DNA from: Dokdonia sp. PRO95
GTDB lineage: Bacteria; Bacteroidota; Bacteroidia; Flavobacteriales; Flavobacteriaceae
Reading direction: 5' to 3'
NCBI RefSeq assembly: GCF_000355805.1
Contig: NZ_CM001837.1
Location: forward strand, 718,409 to 782,408
Length of the DNA: 64,000 nucleotides
Shown here one piece after another: positions 44,331 through 54,460 of the stretch (position 1 is the first letter of the stretch; every line of letters begins with the position of its first letter). The position numbers were made by a program, and so were the translations under genes. The notes below the pieces were generated by a model, which did no database searches, was not told the origin of the DNA, and saw only the letters and a list, made by a program, of their open reading frames with translations.

Positions 44331-45296
44331 TTAAAAAACAGCCGCTGCTATCTGTCTAATATTATCACTTTTACCCATTGAGTAATAATGTAACACGGGT
44401 ACGCCAGCAGCTTGCAACTCCTTGCTTTGCTGTATGCACCACTCTATCCCTATCTGGCGTATGGCAGCAGTGTCTTTGGCTTTTACAACTTCCATTACTA
44501 GTGCATCTGGCACGTCTACACTAAAGCGTTGCGGAATTAAATTGAGTTGCTTCTTTGTCGCCAGCGGCTTGAGTCCTGGTATAATAGGTTTTGTGATACC
44601 CGCGGCTCTACATTTTTCTACAAAGTCGAAGTATTTCTGATTGTCAAAAAACATTTGGGTCACCACATAACAGGCCCCAGCTTCTAGCTTTTTCTTTAAA
44701 AAATGAATATCACTTTCAAGACTGGGCGCTTCTAGGTGCTTTTCTGGATATCCCGCTACTCCTATGCAAAAGTCTGTCTTTGCACTGTTCTGCAAATCTT
44801 CATCTAAGTAGGTGCCGTTGTTCAAATCAATAATTTGCTCTACGAGATCCTGCGCATAGATATTTCCGTTTTTATTGGGCTTGTAGTAAGTCTCACTCTT
44901 TACCGCATCACCACGTAAGGCCATCACATTCTCAATACCTAGAAAATCCATATCTATCAAAAAATTCTCAGTATCTTCTTTTGAAAAACCACCACACAAC
45001 ACGTGCGGCACTGCATCTACTTGATAGCGGTTTTGTATCGCAGCACAAATACCCACGGTACCAGGGCGTTTACGCACTACCTTTTTCTCTAGCAACCCAT
45101 CCTCACGCTCCTTATAAATATATTCCTCACGGTGATAAGTTACATCTATAAAAGGCGGCTTAAATTCCATAAGCGGATCTATATTATCAAAAATGGTATT
45201 GATATTTTGCCCTTTGAGAGGTGGCAAGATTTCAAAAGAAAAATCGGTTCTCTTCGCTGCTATTGCTTCTGCTATGTGATCTCGTACTTTTGTCAT
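44331..45296 (-). CDS. metF: Methylenetetrahydrofolate reductase
   Basis: A 321-residue FAD enzyme that makes 5-methyltetrahydrofolate for MetH. Motifs: FSFEILPPLKG at the start, PFIDVTYHREEY, VMALRGDAV and VTQMFFDNQKYFDFVEKCRA. A family-typical TIM barrel. It ends the met run on the minus strand and lies 3 bases after the C-terminal metH gene. Confidence 0.95.
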   Translation of the reverse strand: MTKVRDHIAEAIAAKRTDFSFEILPPLKGQNINTIFDNIDPLMEFKPPFIDVTYHREEYIYKEREDGLLEKKVVRKRPGTVGICAAIQNRYQVDAVPHVLCGGFSKEDTENFLIDMDFLGIENVMALRGDAVKSETYYKPNKNGNIYAQDLVEQIIDLNNGTYLDEDLQNSAKTDFCIGVAGYPEKHLEAPSLESDIHFLKKKLEAGACYVVTQMFFDNQKYFDFVEKCRAAGITKPIIPGLKPLATKKQLNLIPQRFSVDVPDALVMEVVKAKDTAAIRQIGIEWCIQQSKELQAAGVPVLHYYSMGKSDNIRQIAAAVF

Positions 45297-45299
45297 AAT

Positions 45300-47990
45300 C
45301 TACTCTGCTATATTTGGGGTGAGCCATTTTTCCGCTTTCGCGAAAGCAATATTCTTGCGGCTCGCATAGTCCTTTACTTGATCTTCTTTTATTTTACCTA
45401 AACCAAAATACCTCGCCTCAGGATGCCCGAAATAATATCCGCTCACACTTGCCGCCGGCCACATTGCCAAACTTTCGGTAAGGGTAACACCTATGGACTC
45501 TTCCACGCCAAGCAATTTCCAGATAGTCTCTTTCTCCAAATGATCTGGACAAGCGGGATAACCTGGCGCTGGACGTATTCCTTGGTATTTTTCTTTAATT
45601 AAATCTGTATTTGCTAGTGCTTCTCTAGTGGCATATCCCCAGTGTTTTGTGCGCACTTCCTTATGTAGATATTCGGCAAAGGCTTCTGCGAGTCTATCTG
45701 CAAGTGCTTTAATCATTATAGCGCTGTAATCATCTAGCGCATCTTCAAACTCTTTTGCCTTTCTGGCTGTTCCGAATCCTGCTGTAACACAAAAAGCACC
45801 CATATAATCTTGCAATCCACTATCTAGCGGAGCAATGAAATCTGATAGCGCGATATTGGGCTTGCCCGCTGCCTTTTTTGATTGTTGCCTGAGCGTTCTA
45901 AAAACCACCGAACCCTCTACTCGCTCCTGATTTACTACAATATCATCTTGGTTATTTGCATTTGCTTTGAAAAGACCAAAAGTCGCTTTGGCAGTGAGCC
46001 ATTTTTCGGTAATGATTTTTTTGAGCATTTGTTGTGCATCGTCAAATAGTTCGCTGGCTTGTTTTCCTACCACCTCATCTGTCAAAATCTCTGGGTACTT
46101 ACCGTGCAAATCCCAACTCCTAAAAAATGGACTCCAATCTATATAAGGCACCAGTTCGTTGAGATCTAAATGTTCAATCACCTGTACACCTAGTTCTTTT
46201 GGAGCGACAATATCCTCGGCTTTGAAATCTATTTTTAATTTATTTGCTCTCGCCTGCTCAATCGTCACATATTCCTTAATGCGTTGTCTTGAGTTAAAAT
46301 TTTCGCGAAAGCGGGCGTATTCCTCTTTGAGTTTATTTTTAAAAAGAACACTTGTATCTTTCTGTAATAAATCACCCACAATAGTTGCCGCCCTGCTGGC
46401 ATCGTTTACGTGCACAACGGCACTCTCATAATGCGTGTCAATTTTCACAGCGGTGTGTGCCTTGCTTGTGGTCGCACCACCTATCAAAACTGGGATTTTG
46501 ATATCTTGTCTTGCTAGCTCTTTGGCTAGATAAACCATCTCATCGAGGCTAGGTGTAATTAAACCACTTAGACCTATGATGTCTGCATTTTCGGCAAGAG
46601 CGGTGGCTATGATTTTTTCTGGTGGCACCATCACACCTAGGTCTATAATTTCATAATTATTGCACGCTAGCACAACGCTCACGATGTTTTTACCTATGTC
46701 GTGCACATCTCCTTTTACGGTTGCCATTACAATTTTACCCGCACTCTGACTCGCGGCTTGGGTACCGTTTCTCAACTTCTCTTCTTCTATGTAGGGCAAT
46801 AAACAAGCAACGGCTTTTTTCATCACTCTGGCAGATTTTACTACTTGAGGTAAAAACATCTTACCACTGCCAAAAAGGTCTCCCACTACATTCATACCCG
46901 TCATTAAGTGGCCTTCTATCACTTTGATAGGAGCATCTACAGCTTGTCTGGCCTCTTCTACATCTTGTAGAATATAGGCATCTATTCCTTTTACTAGTGC
47001 TCTGGTGATACGGCTCTGCACATCCTCTGTTCGCCAGGCTTCGGTTTCTTTTTGTGTAGATTCTTTTTGACCTACGGTCTCTGCAAATGTGAGTAGGCGC
47101 TCTGTTGCATCATCTCTTCTATTGAGTATTACATCTTCTACACGCTCTAGTAAATCTGCTGGAATATCATCATACACCTCCAGCAAGGCGGGATTAACGA
47201 TACCCATATTCATCCCTGAATCAATAGCGTGATACAAAAACACCGAGTGCATCGCCTCGCGCACGGCATTATTTCCTCTAAAACTAAAAGACACATTGCT
47301 TACACCACCACTCACACTACAATGAGGTAAATTATTTTTTACCCATCGCGTGCTCTCTATAAAGTCTAATGCATTGCGTTTATGCTCATCCATACCCGTC
47401 GCCACAGGAAAAATATTGAGATCAAAAATGATATCTTCTGCCGGGAAGTTTACCTCATTAACTAAAATCTCGTAGCTGCGCTTTGCAATCTCAATGCGAC
47501 GCTCATAAGTATCTGCCTGACCTACTTCGTCAAATGCCATTACAATCACAGCGGCACCATAACGTTTGATTGCCTTTGCTTGTTGTATAAAAATGGCTGC
47601 TCCTTCTTTTAAAGAAATAGAGTTTACAACACATTTACCTTGTACTACTTGCAAGCCAGCCTCTATAATCTCCCATTTTGAACTATCTATCATAATGGGC
47701 ACTCTCGCGATATCTGGCTCTGCAATCACAAGATTTAAAAAGGTAACCATCGCCTCCTTGCCATCTATGAGACCGTCATCCATATTAATATCGATGATCT
47801 GCGCACCGTTTTCTACTTGATCTCTAGCGACAGAAAGTGCTTCTTCAAATTGTCGTTCTTTAATGAGTCTCAAGAACTTTCTTGACCCCGCGACATTAGT
47901 ACGTTCTCCTACATTTATAAAATTACTTTCTGGCGTAATCACTAAAGGCTCAAGACCAGAAAGTCGCATATATCTAGGAGTCACATTCAT
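45300..47990 (-). CDS. metH: Methionine synthase, folate/cobalamin part
   Basis: An 896-residue protein with the folate-binding, cobalamin and reactivation domains of B12-dependent methionine synthase. Pterin domain from [17 protein letters not shown]; cobalamin-binding [14 protein letters not shown] in the central part, with the axial histidine; C-terminal AdoMet domain with [12 protein letters not shown]. The homocysteine domain is encoded separately just upstream and overlaps by one base. Carries two perfect palindrome cores, at 45336-45345 (read AFAKAEKW) and 46301-46310 (read RFRENFN). Confidence 0.95.
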   Translation of the reverse strand: MNVTPRYMRLSGLEPLVITPESNFINVGERTNVAGSRKFLRLIKERQFEEALSVARDQVENGAQIIDINMDDGLIDGKEAMVTFLNLVIAEPDIARVPIMIDSSKWEIIEAGLQVVQGKCVVNSISLKEGAAIFIQQAKAIKRYGAAVIVMAFDEVGQADTYERRIEIAKRSYEILVNEVNFPAEDIIFDLNIFPVATGMDEHKRNALDFIESTRWVKNNLPHCSVSGGVSNVSFSFRGNNAVREAMHSVFLYHAIDSGMNMGIVNPALLEVYDDIPADLLERVEDVILNRRDDATERLLTFAETVGQKESTQKETEAWRTEDVQSRITRALVKGIDAYILQDVEEARQAVDAPIKVIEGHLMTGMNVVGDLFGSGKMFLPQVVKSARVMKKAVACLLPYIEEEKLRNGTQAASQSAGKIVMATVKGDVHDIGKNIVSVVLACNNYEIIDLGVMVPPEKIIATALAENADIIGLSGLITPSLDEMVYLAKELARQDIKIPVLIGGATTSKAHTAVKIDTHYESAVVHVNDASRAATIVGDLLQKDTSVLFKNKLKEEYARFRENFNSRQRIKEYVTIEQARANKLKIDFKAEDIVAPKELGVQVIEHLDLNELVPYIDWSPFFRSWDLHGKYPEILTDEVVGKQASELFDDAQQMLKKIITEKWLTAKATFGLFKANANNQDDIVVNQERVEGSVVFRTLRQQSKKAAGKPNIALSDFIAPLDSGLQDYMGAFCVTAGFGTARKAKEFEDALDDYSAIMIKALADRLAEAFAEYLHKEVRTKHWGYATREALANTDLIKEKYQGIRPAPGYPACPDHLEKETIWKLLGVEESIGVTLTESLAMWPAASVSGYYFGHPEARYFGLGKIKEDQVKDYASRKNIAFAKAEKWLTPNIAE

Positions 47991-48988
47991 TATAGCTTAC
48001 ATTTTCTAGGGGTTACATTGGCTACTAGTTGAGCAATGGCTTTAATGTGTGCAGGTGTGGTGCCACAGCAGCCACCCACAATATTTACAAGGTTTTTATC
48101 TATGTATTTTTTAATCTGCGTTGCCATTTGCTCTGGTGTTTCATCATACTCCCCAAAGGCATTAGGCAATCCCGCATTAGGATGTGCAGAAACACCCACC
48201 TCTGTTTTACTTGCTATGGCTTCTAGATGTGGCTGCAGCTGACTAGCACCTAGCGCACAGTTAAAACCAACAGACAACAGCGGAATATGAGATACTGAAA
48301 TTAAAAATGCCTCTGCCGTTTGCCCAGAAAGCGTTCTACCAGAGGCGTCTGTTATGGTGCCAGAAATCATTACTGGCGTGTCTACCCCTCGCTCCTCTTT
48401 TACCTGATCTATCGCAAAGAGCGCAGCCTTTGCATTGAGCGTGTCAAACACAGTTTCTACCAGCAGCAAATCCACACCACCGTCTAGCAAGGCTTCTACT
48501 TGCTGCTTATAAGCAACTCTAAGTTCTTCAAAACTCACCGCACGATAACCCGGGTCATTTACATCTGGCGACATACTCGCTGTCTTGTTTGTAGGGCCTA
48601 TGCTCCCTGCTACAAATCGTGGTTTGTGAGGTTCTTTTGTGGTTATGGATTGAGCGACATTTTTGGCAATTTTCGCGGAAGCGTAATTCAAATCATACAC
48701 ATACTCCTCCATCTCATAATCTGCCATTGCGATGGTGGTACTCGAGAAGGTATTAGTCTCCACAATATCTGCTCCCGCTTCAAAATACTTGCGGTGCACC
48801 TCTGCAATTGCGGCAGGCTGCGTGAGTGACAGTAAATCATTATTACCTTTTACAGACCGATGAAAATCTTTAAAGCGCTCTCCTCTAAAATCTTCTTCAC
48901 TAAAGTTATATGCCTGTAGCATCGTTCCCATCGCACCATCTAGCACGAGGATACGCTCCTTTAGTGCGTTTGTAATTGCCGTGCTCAT
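47990..48988 (-). CDS. metH: Methionine synthase, homocysteine-binding part
   Basis: A 332-residue homocysteine S-methyltransferase domain: [14 protein letters not shown] at the start, [16 protein letters not shown], and zinc cysteines in [10 protein letters not shown] and [12 protein letters not shown]. Corresponds to the first domain of full-length MetH, here as its own gene. One-base overlap with the larger part suggests balanced translation of the two halves. An in-gene variant of the palindrome lies at 48671-48686. Confidence 0.93.
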   Translation of the reverse strand: MSTAITNALKERILVLDGAMGTMLQAYNFSEEDFRGERFKDFHRSVKGNNDLLSLTQPAAIAEVHRKYFEAGADIVETNTFSSTTIAMADYEMEEYVYDLNYASAKIAKNVAQSITTKEPHKPRFVAGSIGPTNKTASMSPDVNDPGYRAVSFEELRVAYKQQVEALLDGGVDLLLVETVFDTLNAKAALFAIDQVKEERGVDTPVMISGTITDASGRTLSGQTAEAFLISVSHIPLLSVGFNCALGASQLQPHLEAIASKTEVGVSAHPNAGLPNAFGEYDETPEQMATQIKKYIDKNLVNIVGGCCGTTPAHIKAIAQLVANVTPRKCKL

Positions 48989-48990
48989 AA

Positions 48991-50079
48991 CTAATTAAGG
49001 CTTGTCGTGATTTTTAAAATATCAGTCAGCACGCCTCTTGCCGTCACTGCCTTTCCTGCGCCAGCTCCTTGTATCACAAGTGGGTGGTCGCCGTAGGAGT
49101 CTGTATAAATTTCAAAAACGGCATCTGCACCTTGCGTTTGCCCCAGTGCTGTGTGCTTAGACTCTTGCACTAGTTTTACTTCAAGCTGTTGTGTTTTTAA
49201 ATCTAACTCACCTACGTGTCTCAACACTTCATTTGCTCCTAGTTGGGATTTACTTTTCTCAAAAATGGCATCAAGGGTTTTTACGCTTTCGCGAAACTGA
49301 GGTAAGGTAGTGGTACCATTTAAAGCTTTAGGCACTAGTGATTGTACTTTTACATCGTCAAACTCTTTTGTGAGTCCTACCTCTCTCCCTAAAATCAAGA
49401 GCTTGCGTGCCACGTCTTTACCAGATAGATCTTCTCTAGCATCTGGCTCAGTGAGTCCCAACGCATCTGCCTCAAGTAATATGTCTGAAAAACTCTTATC
49501 CTCTGCCGAAAAGGTGTTAAACAAATAACTAAGAGAGCCAGAAAATACACCTCGTACCTTATGTATTTCTTCACCACTATCGTATAAACTTTTTATGGTC
49601 TCAATGATAGGCAGTCCTGCTCCTACGTTTGTTTCGTATAAGAACTTCTTGTTGTGCTGTTTTAAGGATTTACGCAGGGTTTTATAAAAATCATACGAGC
49701 GTGTGTTTGCAATTTTATTTGCCGTTACAATATGAAATCCATTTTCGACGAGAGCTACATAGTTTTCTACAAACTGCTGACTCGCAGTTACATCTACCGC
49801 GATAAACGAGCTTTTATCATCGTGATTTGACTCTTGTTGTTGTTTTAATTTTTTCGCGTAAGCGTAAATATCATCAAGTGTGTATGGATGTGCCTGGTTC
49901 TCAAAATCTGCACTCCAGCTGCCTGTCGTCTCATTTTGAAATAATGCCAGTGTAGAGTTTGCAATACAAAAAATGTTAAGTTGCTTACTAGAAGACTTTT
50001 TATTAAAATCTGTAATCTGTGTGATGAGCGTGCTCCCCACATTACCTATACCAAAAATGGCGATGTTTATTTGTGACAT
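48991..50079 (-). CDS. hom: Homoserine dehydrogenase
   Basis: A 362-residue NAD(P)-dependent enzyme making homoserine from aspartate semialdehyde. Rossmann start [42 protein letters not shown]; catalytic region [15 protein letters not shown] and [19 protein letters not shown]. There is no fused aspartokinase, unlike ThrA. A palindrome core lies at 49287-49296 (read QFRESVKT) and a variant at 49852-49867. The gene overlaps the end of the metX-like gene by 13 bases. Confidence 0.92.
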   Translation of the reverse strand: MSQINIAIFGIGNVGSTLITQITDFNKKSSSKQLNIFCIANSTLALFQNETTGSWSADFENQAHPYTLDDIYAYAKKLKQQQESNHDDKSSFIAVDVTASQQFVENYVALVENGFHIVTANKIANTRSYDFYKTLRKSLKQHNKKFLYETNVGAGLPIIETIKSLYDSGEEIHKVRGVFSGSLSYLFNTFSAEDKSFSDILLEADALGLTEPDAREDLSGKDVARKLLILGREVGLTKEFDDVKVQSLVPKALNGTTTLPQFRESVKTLDAIFEKSKSQLGANEVLRHVGELDLKTQQLEVKLVQESKHTALGQTQGADAVFEIYTDSYGDHPLVIQGAGAGKAVTARGVLTDILKITTSLN

Positions 50080-51038
50080 AATTGTGTTGAAAAAATGGGT
50101 TTTACAAAGCTTGATAACTGCTCATATTCTATTAAAAAGGCATCGTGACCGTGTATGGATTTAATCTCATCATAGGTAGATGAGACACCCATCTCTTGTA
50201 ATTGCAAGTGGGTCTCATACATCTCATCTGCTAGAAAAAGTCCATCTGTATCTATAGCTACTTGATGCACGGTACCGGTAAAGTCACACAGGGACTCTTT
50301 AAAATCTTTGCTTCCTTGTGTAATATCTGCACTAAGCAATAACTGATTCATAAGCCTATATGCCGATAGCGAAAATCGTTCTGAGAGCTTTATGCCGTGG
50401 TGATTAAGCCAGCTTTGTGTATTATATAATTGCTCATCGCGCTTACTGCGATTAAACTTCTCTTTAAAAGAAGCTGGTGTGCGATAAAAGGTCATTGCGT
50501 GCATACGCGCATCTGCTACGGGCTGGCTAGAATGGGTAAGAAAGCTGTCTTGTATGTGACATTGTGCTATCACCCAGTCTGTCGCTTTCCAGTCTGTCGC
50601 AATGGGTATTAAATGTTTTATAAGCTGCGGCTGTTGGCTTGCGAGTTCCCAGGCTATCTGCCCTCCTAAGGAACCACCTACAACGGCAAAAAGTGATGTT
50701 ATGTTAAGATGCTGTAGCACCTCCCCGTGTATGCGTGCGATGTCATAATTTGTAAACTCTTTATAAGCTGTAATGCGCTGCGTGCTTGCGTGGCCATTAC
50801 CTGGTATATCTATAGATAGTATGGTGTAGCAACCTGTATCTATAGCTTTTTCTTTACCTATCAAATCACTCCACCAGCCCTTATTACCGGTTATGGTAGA
50901 GTTACCCGTGAGCGCGTGATTAACCAGTACTACAGGTGCCGTACCTAGTACCTGACCCGCCAGCTGGTATGACACTTCGAGATCACAATGATAACCAGAA
51001 CGTGTGGTAAAAGATGATATGGATACTATGTTAAGCAT
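50067..51038 (-). CDS. metX: Homoserine O-acetyltransferase-like
   Basis: A 323-residue alpha/beta hydrolase-fold enzyme expected to acetylate homoserine. Signature segments: NHALTGNSTITGNKGWWSDL, IDTGCYTILSIDIPGNG, the nucleophile serine in VVGGSLGGQIAWELA, and SIHGHDAFLIEYEQL with the catalytic His. It is shorter than typical MetX. Context (followed by hom and metH, preceded by metY) strongly supports the role. A terminator-like hairpin separates it from metY. Confidence 0.85.
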   Translation of the reverse strand: MLNIVSISSFTTRSGYHCDLEVSYQLAGQVLGTAPVVLVNHALTGNSTITGNKGWWSDLIGKEKAIDTGCYTILSIDIPGNGHASTQRITAYKEFTNYDIARIHGEVLQHLNITSLFAVVGGSLGGQIAWELASQQPQLIKHLIPIATDWKATDWVIAQCHIQDSFLTHSSQPVADARMHAMTFYRTPASFKEKFNRSKRDEQLYNTQSWLNHHGIKLSERFSLSAYRLMNQLLLSADITQGSKDFKESLCDFTGTVHQVAIDTDGLFLADEMYETHLQLQEMGVSSTYDEIKSIHGHDAFLIEYEQLSSFVKPIFSTQLCHK

Positions 51039-51085
51039 ATGTATTGCAGTTTAAGATGGGGTGAAAGGCTACTTATTGTAAAAAA

Positions 51086-51121
51086 GCTCCAACTAGCTCT
51101 GGCAAAAAAGCTAGCTGGAGC
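51086..51121 (-). terminator. Terminator-like hairpin between metY and metX
   Basis: Minus strand GCTCCAGCTAGCT ... AGCTAGTTGGAGC followed by TTTTTT: a 13-base stem with one G-U-type mismatch and a T-run. It would end or attenuate transcripts coming from metY. Confidence 0.8.
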
Positions 51122-51132
51122 ATCACAATTAA

Positions 51133-52425
51133 TTACACTAAAACAGTTTTATCTACGCGCGCAAAAGCCGCTACGAGATCTTCTTTAAGATCTTCTATAT
51201 TCTCAAGACCTACAGAAAGACGCACGAGATCTTTAGTCACTCCAGTTGCCTCTTGCTCTTGGTCTGAGAGTTGCTGGTGTGTGGTACTCGCTGGGTGTAT
51301 AATGAGTGATTTACTATCACCTATATTTGCGAGTAGTGAGAAAAGCTTAGTCTCGTTTGCAATAGTTTTTGCACTTTCAAAACCACCTTTTATACCAAAG
51401 GTGACAATCCCACTCTGTCCCTTAGGCAAGTATTGCTTTGCAAGATCATTGTACTTACTTGACTCAAGGCCTGGGTAGTTTACCCACGCCACCTCATCAC
51501 GAGTTTCTAGCCACTGCGCAAGTGCAAGTGCATTTTGCGAGTGCTTTTGCAATCTAATTTCTAGTGTTTCTAGCCCTTGTAATATTTGGAATGCATTAAA
51601 TGGGCTCAACGCCGCACCGTGATCTCTCAATCCTTCTATGCGCACCTTTGCAATAAACGCTGCCTCTGCTAGTGCATCGTGGTACACTAAGCCGTGGTAA
51701 CCTGCAGAAGGCTCTGTAAACTCAGGAAATTTACCATTACTCCAATCAAATTTTCCTGCATCTATGATTACTCCACCTAGTGCGGTACCATTACCGTTTA
51801 TGTATTTTGTAAGAGAGTGAATCACGATATCTGCCCCGTGCTCAATTGGGTTAAGAAGCGCTGGAGTTGCCACTGTGTTATCTACAATGAAAGGCACTTT
51901 GTGCGCTTTCGCGAAAGCGGAAATACCTTTTAAATCTAATACATCCAGCTTAGGATTACCTAGTGACTCCACAAAGAAGGCACGGGTATTTTCTTGTGCT
52001 GCGTTTTTAAAATTTTCTGGATCTGAAGGATCTACAAAAGTGGTTGTAATCCCAAAACGAGGAAGCGTCACACTTAGTAAATTATACGTTCCTCCATAGA
52101 GACTACTTGAGGCTACTACGTGGTCCCCTTGCTTTAACAGTGTAAGTAGCGTGGTGTTAATTGCCGCAGTACCAGATGCGGTTACTACAGCTGCCAGCCC
52201 TCCTTCTATCTCTGTGAGGCGCTTCTCTAGCACATCATTTGTAGGATTATTAAGACGTGTGTAGATAAAACCTGGCTCAGAGAGGTTAAAAAGGTTTGCT
52301 GCGTGGTCTGCATCATTAAAAACGTAGGCAGTGCTCTGGTAAATAGGCACGGCTCTTGTTCCTCCGTTTGCTGCATAATCGTGTCCTGCGTGCAACGCTT
52401 TGGTTGCTAATTTTTGTGTACTCAT
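51133..52425 (-). CDS. metY: O-acetylhomoserine sulfhydrylase
   Basis: A 430-residue PLP enzyme of the Cys/Met metabolism family, expected to convert O-acetylhomoserine and sulfide to homocysteine. Motifs: VPIYQSTAYVFNDADHA, FIYTRLNNPTNDVLEKRL, ASSSLYGGTYNLL, and VIHSLTKYINGNGTALGG with the PLP lysine. The ATG at 52425 matches the family start; an upstream in-frame start lies in the leader. The palindrome at 51904-51919 is read as SAFAKAHK. A SAM-I riboswitch precedes it. Confidence 0.93.
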   Translation of the reverse strand: MSTQKLATKALHAGHDYAANGGTRAVPIYQSTAYVFNDADHAANLFNLSEPGFIYTRLNNPTNDVLEKRLTEIEGGLAAVVTASGTAAINTTLLTLLKQGDHVVASSSLYGGTYNLLSVTLPRFGITTTFVDPSDPENFKNAAQENTRAFFVESLGNPKLDVLDLKGISAFAKAHKVPFIVDNTVATPALLNPIEHGADIVIHSLTKYINGNGTALGGVIIDAGKFDWSNGKFPEFTEPSAGYHGLVYHDALAEAAFIAKVRIEGLRDHGAALSPFNAFQILQGLETLEIRLQKHSQNALALAQWLETRDEVAWVNYPGLESSKYNDLAKQYLPKGQSGIVTFGIKGGFESAKTIANETKLFSLLANIGDSKSLIIHPASTTHQQLSDQEQEATGVTKDLVRLSVGLENIEDLKEDLVAAFARVDKTVLV

Positions 52426-52583
52426 TTTTCTTTTTTTTGAGTTTAATAGATTCCCTCTCACCCTGTGTGAAAGGATTAAAAACAAAAGCCAAACGTCTCT
52501 TAAACCTTTTTACAGGCTCTCAAGATTTTTAAGAAAAATATTATAAGAAAAAACATAAGCACGTACCTGAGCGGTACTGCTCG

Positions 52584-52705
52584 ATGTTATCTATCCTCAA
52601 GATTCGGTAATGAGCGACTCTTGGGTAGAATGTAGCACCTTCTTTCTAAGTGAAAGGGTTGCTAAGGCTTCATAGGGTCATTCCCTCAGCCTTTCTTGAT
52701 AACAT
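52584..52705 (-). promoter_or_regulatory. SAM-I (S-box) riboswitch
   Basis: Read on the minus strand, the closing stem is ATGTTATC (52705-52698) with GATAACAT (52591-52584). Inside are the conserved S-box parts in order: AAGAAAGGCTGAGGGAATGA, CCTATGAAGCC, TTAGCAACCC, then AAGGTGCTACATTC and CTTGAGGATAGATAA. This is a near-complete match to the SAM-I aptamer, 160 bases before metY. The downstream leader has a short GTACC-GCTCA-GGTAC hairpin with T-run and a CCTTTCAC/GTGAGAGG stem nearer metY as possible switching parts, so the expression platform is unclear. Confidence 0.93.
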
Positions 52706-52966
52706 TTCAATAAGTTGTTGAACTTTGTGAGCACAAATATTGTAAAAACAATTTTAGAAAAACAAACTTTTTAGAATAATTTTCTAAATAAAGTTATGTT
52801 AAATTCATTTAGACAAAAATTAAACTGTATTTAATCTATATAAAAAACTATTTTTCTAATACCTCCATAAAAGCAGAAAATAGGTCTTAGAAAATTTTCA
52901 CAAAAAAATAACATTACCCTACCAGATTGGTAGGGTAATAGATTATTTATATCATTAAAGTTTCTT
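52706..52966. other. Divergent gap between SAM-I and SAM-II-like leaders
   Basis: About 260 A/T-rich bases between the metY and metK leaders. CTACCAGATTGGTAGGG at 52919-52935 holds a small inverted repeat (CTACCA/TGGTAG). No gene or further folded element recognised. Confidence 0.45.
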
Positions 52967-52974
52967 TACTTTTG
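52967..52974 (+). promoter_or_regulatory. Putative metK -7 element
   Basis: TACTTTTG, a TAnnTTTG match. Transcription would begin close to 52981, a few bases before the aptamer, as expected for a leader RNA that starts with its aptamer. Confidence 0.55.
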
Positions 52975-52987
52975 TCCCCATAATAAC

Positions 52988-53038
52988 GAGGACAGATTTG
53001 ACTGCTTGCAACCTCAAAAAAAAATGGCTAAAATCAAA
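52988..53038 (+). promoter_or_regulatory. SAM-II-like riboswitch aptamer before metK
   Basis: Stem P1 is GAGG (52988-52991) with CCTC (53012-53015). The loop reads AGATTTGACTGCTTGCAA, and the 3' arm ATGGCTAAAATCAAA, matching the SAM-II order GATTTaAC...TTGCAA...stem...GCTAAAA. A pseudoknot helix can form between TTTGA (52997-53001) and TCAAA (53034-53038). SAM-V shares this core, so the subclass is open. It lies 78 bases before metK, a sensible target for SAM feedback. Confidence 0.72.
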
Positions 53039-53101
53039 CACAAGACTTTAACATTTCTTGTGTTATGTTTCTACCCAGCACTCGTCAAATCTACTTCTTG
53101 A
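53024..53101 (+). CDS. Possible 25-codon leader frame in metK leader
   Basis: ATG at 53024 opens MAKIKHKTLTFLVLCFYPAL and ends VKSTS at a TGA at 53099-53101, 14 bases before metK. The first codons coincide with the conserved GCTAAAA of the aptamer, so the start may be coincidence. If translated, ribosomes would disrupt the aptamer's pseudoknot and the following hairpin. No Met-rich stretch, so not a standard attenuator peptide. Confidence 0.25.
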   Translation: MAKIKHKTLTFLVLCFYPALVKSTS

Positions 53102-53102
53102 C
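53037..53102 (+). promoter_or_regulatory. Switching region of the metK leader
   Basis: AACACAAGA (53037-53045) pairs with TCTTGTGTT (53056-53064). Downstream, GTCAA (53084-53088) can pair with TTGAC (53098-53102) just before the metK start, or the longer GTCAAATCT (53084-53092) can pair with AGATTTGAC (52994-53002) in the aptamer loop. The last two pairings exclude each other, as expected of an expression platform. Confidence 0.5.
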
Positions 53103-53115
53103 AAAAAATTAAAAA

Positions 53116-54369
53116 ATGGCTTATTTATTTACCTCAGAATCTGTTTCTGAAGGACACCCTGATAAAATTGCAGATCAGATTTCTGACGCACTTATCGATA
53201 ACTTTCTTGCTTTTGACACGCAGTCTAAAGTTGCTTGCGAGACCCTAGTTACAACTGGGCAGGTAGTTCTTGCAGGAGAAGTAAAGTCTAATGCATACCT
53301 AGATGTTCAAAAAATTGCCCGTGAGACTATTAATAAAATAGGATACACAAAGGGGGAGTATATGTTTGACGGTAACTCTTGTGGTGTACTGTCTGCCATA
53401 CACGAGCAGTCTGACGATATAAATCGTGGTGTAGACCGCGAGAGCAAAGAAGAGCAAGGTGCAGGAGACCAAGGTATGATGTTTGGCTATGCGACTAAGG
53501 AAACTGAAAACTATATGCCACTAGCTCTCGAGCTATCACATAGACTACTCATTGAACTAGGTAAACTACGCCGTGAGGATGATGAGATTACCTACCTACG
53601 TCCAGATGCCAAAGCACAAGTTACTATTGAGTATAGTGATGATAATGTGCCGCAACGCATTGAAGCTATTGTGGTGTCTACACAACACGACGACTTTGAT
53701 GAAGATGAGGCAATGCTAGGCCGCATACGTGGTGACATACAAGACATTCTTATACCGCGCGTAGTAGGAATGCTACCAGAAAATATCGCTGCGCTCTTTA
53801 ATGATGATATTAAGTATCACATCAACCCAACGGGCAAGTTTGTGATAGGTGGACCTCACGGAGACACAGGTCTTACAGGTCGTAAAATTATAGTAGATAC
53901 GTACGGTGGTAAAGGAGCTCACGGTGGTGGTGCTTTTTCTGGAAAAGACCCATCAAAGGTAGACCGCTCTGCAGCTTATGCAACGCGTCACATTGCAAAA
54001 AACTTAGTAGCTGCCGGAGTAGCAGATGAGATACTTGTACAAGTATCTTATGCAATAGGTGTTGTTGAGCCTATGGGAATCTTTGTAGATACCTACGGCT
54101 CATCAAATGTGTCGCTATCTGATGGTGAGATTGCTCAAAAGGTGACCGAACTTTTTGATATGAGACCAGCTGCAATAGAAAGCAGATTAAAACTGCGCTC
54201 TCCTATATACAGCGAGACTGCAGCATATGGACATATGGGACGTACAAACGAAGTGGTGACAAAAACTTTTGAAAGCTTTGACGGTAAGAAAAAGGAAGTT
54301 GAAGTAGAACTCTTTACTTGGGAAAAACTAGATTATGTAGAGGAAGTAAAAAAAGCTTTTAACCTATAA
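53116..54369 (+). CDS. metK: S-adenosylmethionine synthetase
   Basis: A 417-residue enzyme that makes SAM from methionine and ATP. Motifs: [20 protein letters not shown] at the start, [13 protein letters not shown], the loop [20 protein letters not shown], and [19 protein letters not shown]. Full length. Divergent from metY and preceded by the SAM-II-like leader, hence likely repressed by its own product. Strong terminator downstream. Confidence 0.97.
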   Translation: MAYLFTSESVSEGHPDKIADQISDALIDNFLAFDTQSKVACETLVTTGQVVLAGEVKSNAYLDVQKIARETINKIGYTKGEYMFDGNSCGVLSAIHEQSDDINRGVDRESKEEQGAGDQGMMFGYATKETENYMPLALELSHRLLIELGKLRREDDEITYLRPDAKAQVTIEYSDDNVPQRIEAIVVSTQHDDFDEDEAMLGRIRGDIQDILIPRVVGMLPENIAALFNDDIKYHINPTGKFVIGGPHGDTGLTGRKIIVDTYGGKGAHGGGAFSGKDPSKVDRSAAYATRHIAKNLVAAGVADEILVQVSYAIGVVEPMGIFVDTYGSSNVSLSDGEIAQKVTELFDMRPAAIESRLKLRSPIYSETAAYGHMGRTNEVVTKTFESFDGKKKEVEVELFTWEKLDYVEEVKKAFNL

Positions 54370-54387
54370 TCTATCCGTATAGATAGT

Positions 54388-54418
54388 AAAAAAGGGAGCC
54401 TAGTGGCTCCCTTTTTTT
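54388..54418 (+). terminator. Intrinsic terminator after metK
   Basis: AAAAAAGGGAGCC-TAGT-GGCTCCCTTTTTTT: perfect stem and T-run, 19 bases after the stop. Confidence 0.92.
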
Positions 54419-54460
54419 GTTTTGTATGTTATCACTCATATGCGCTCAATGTGATGTGAT

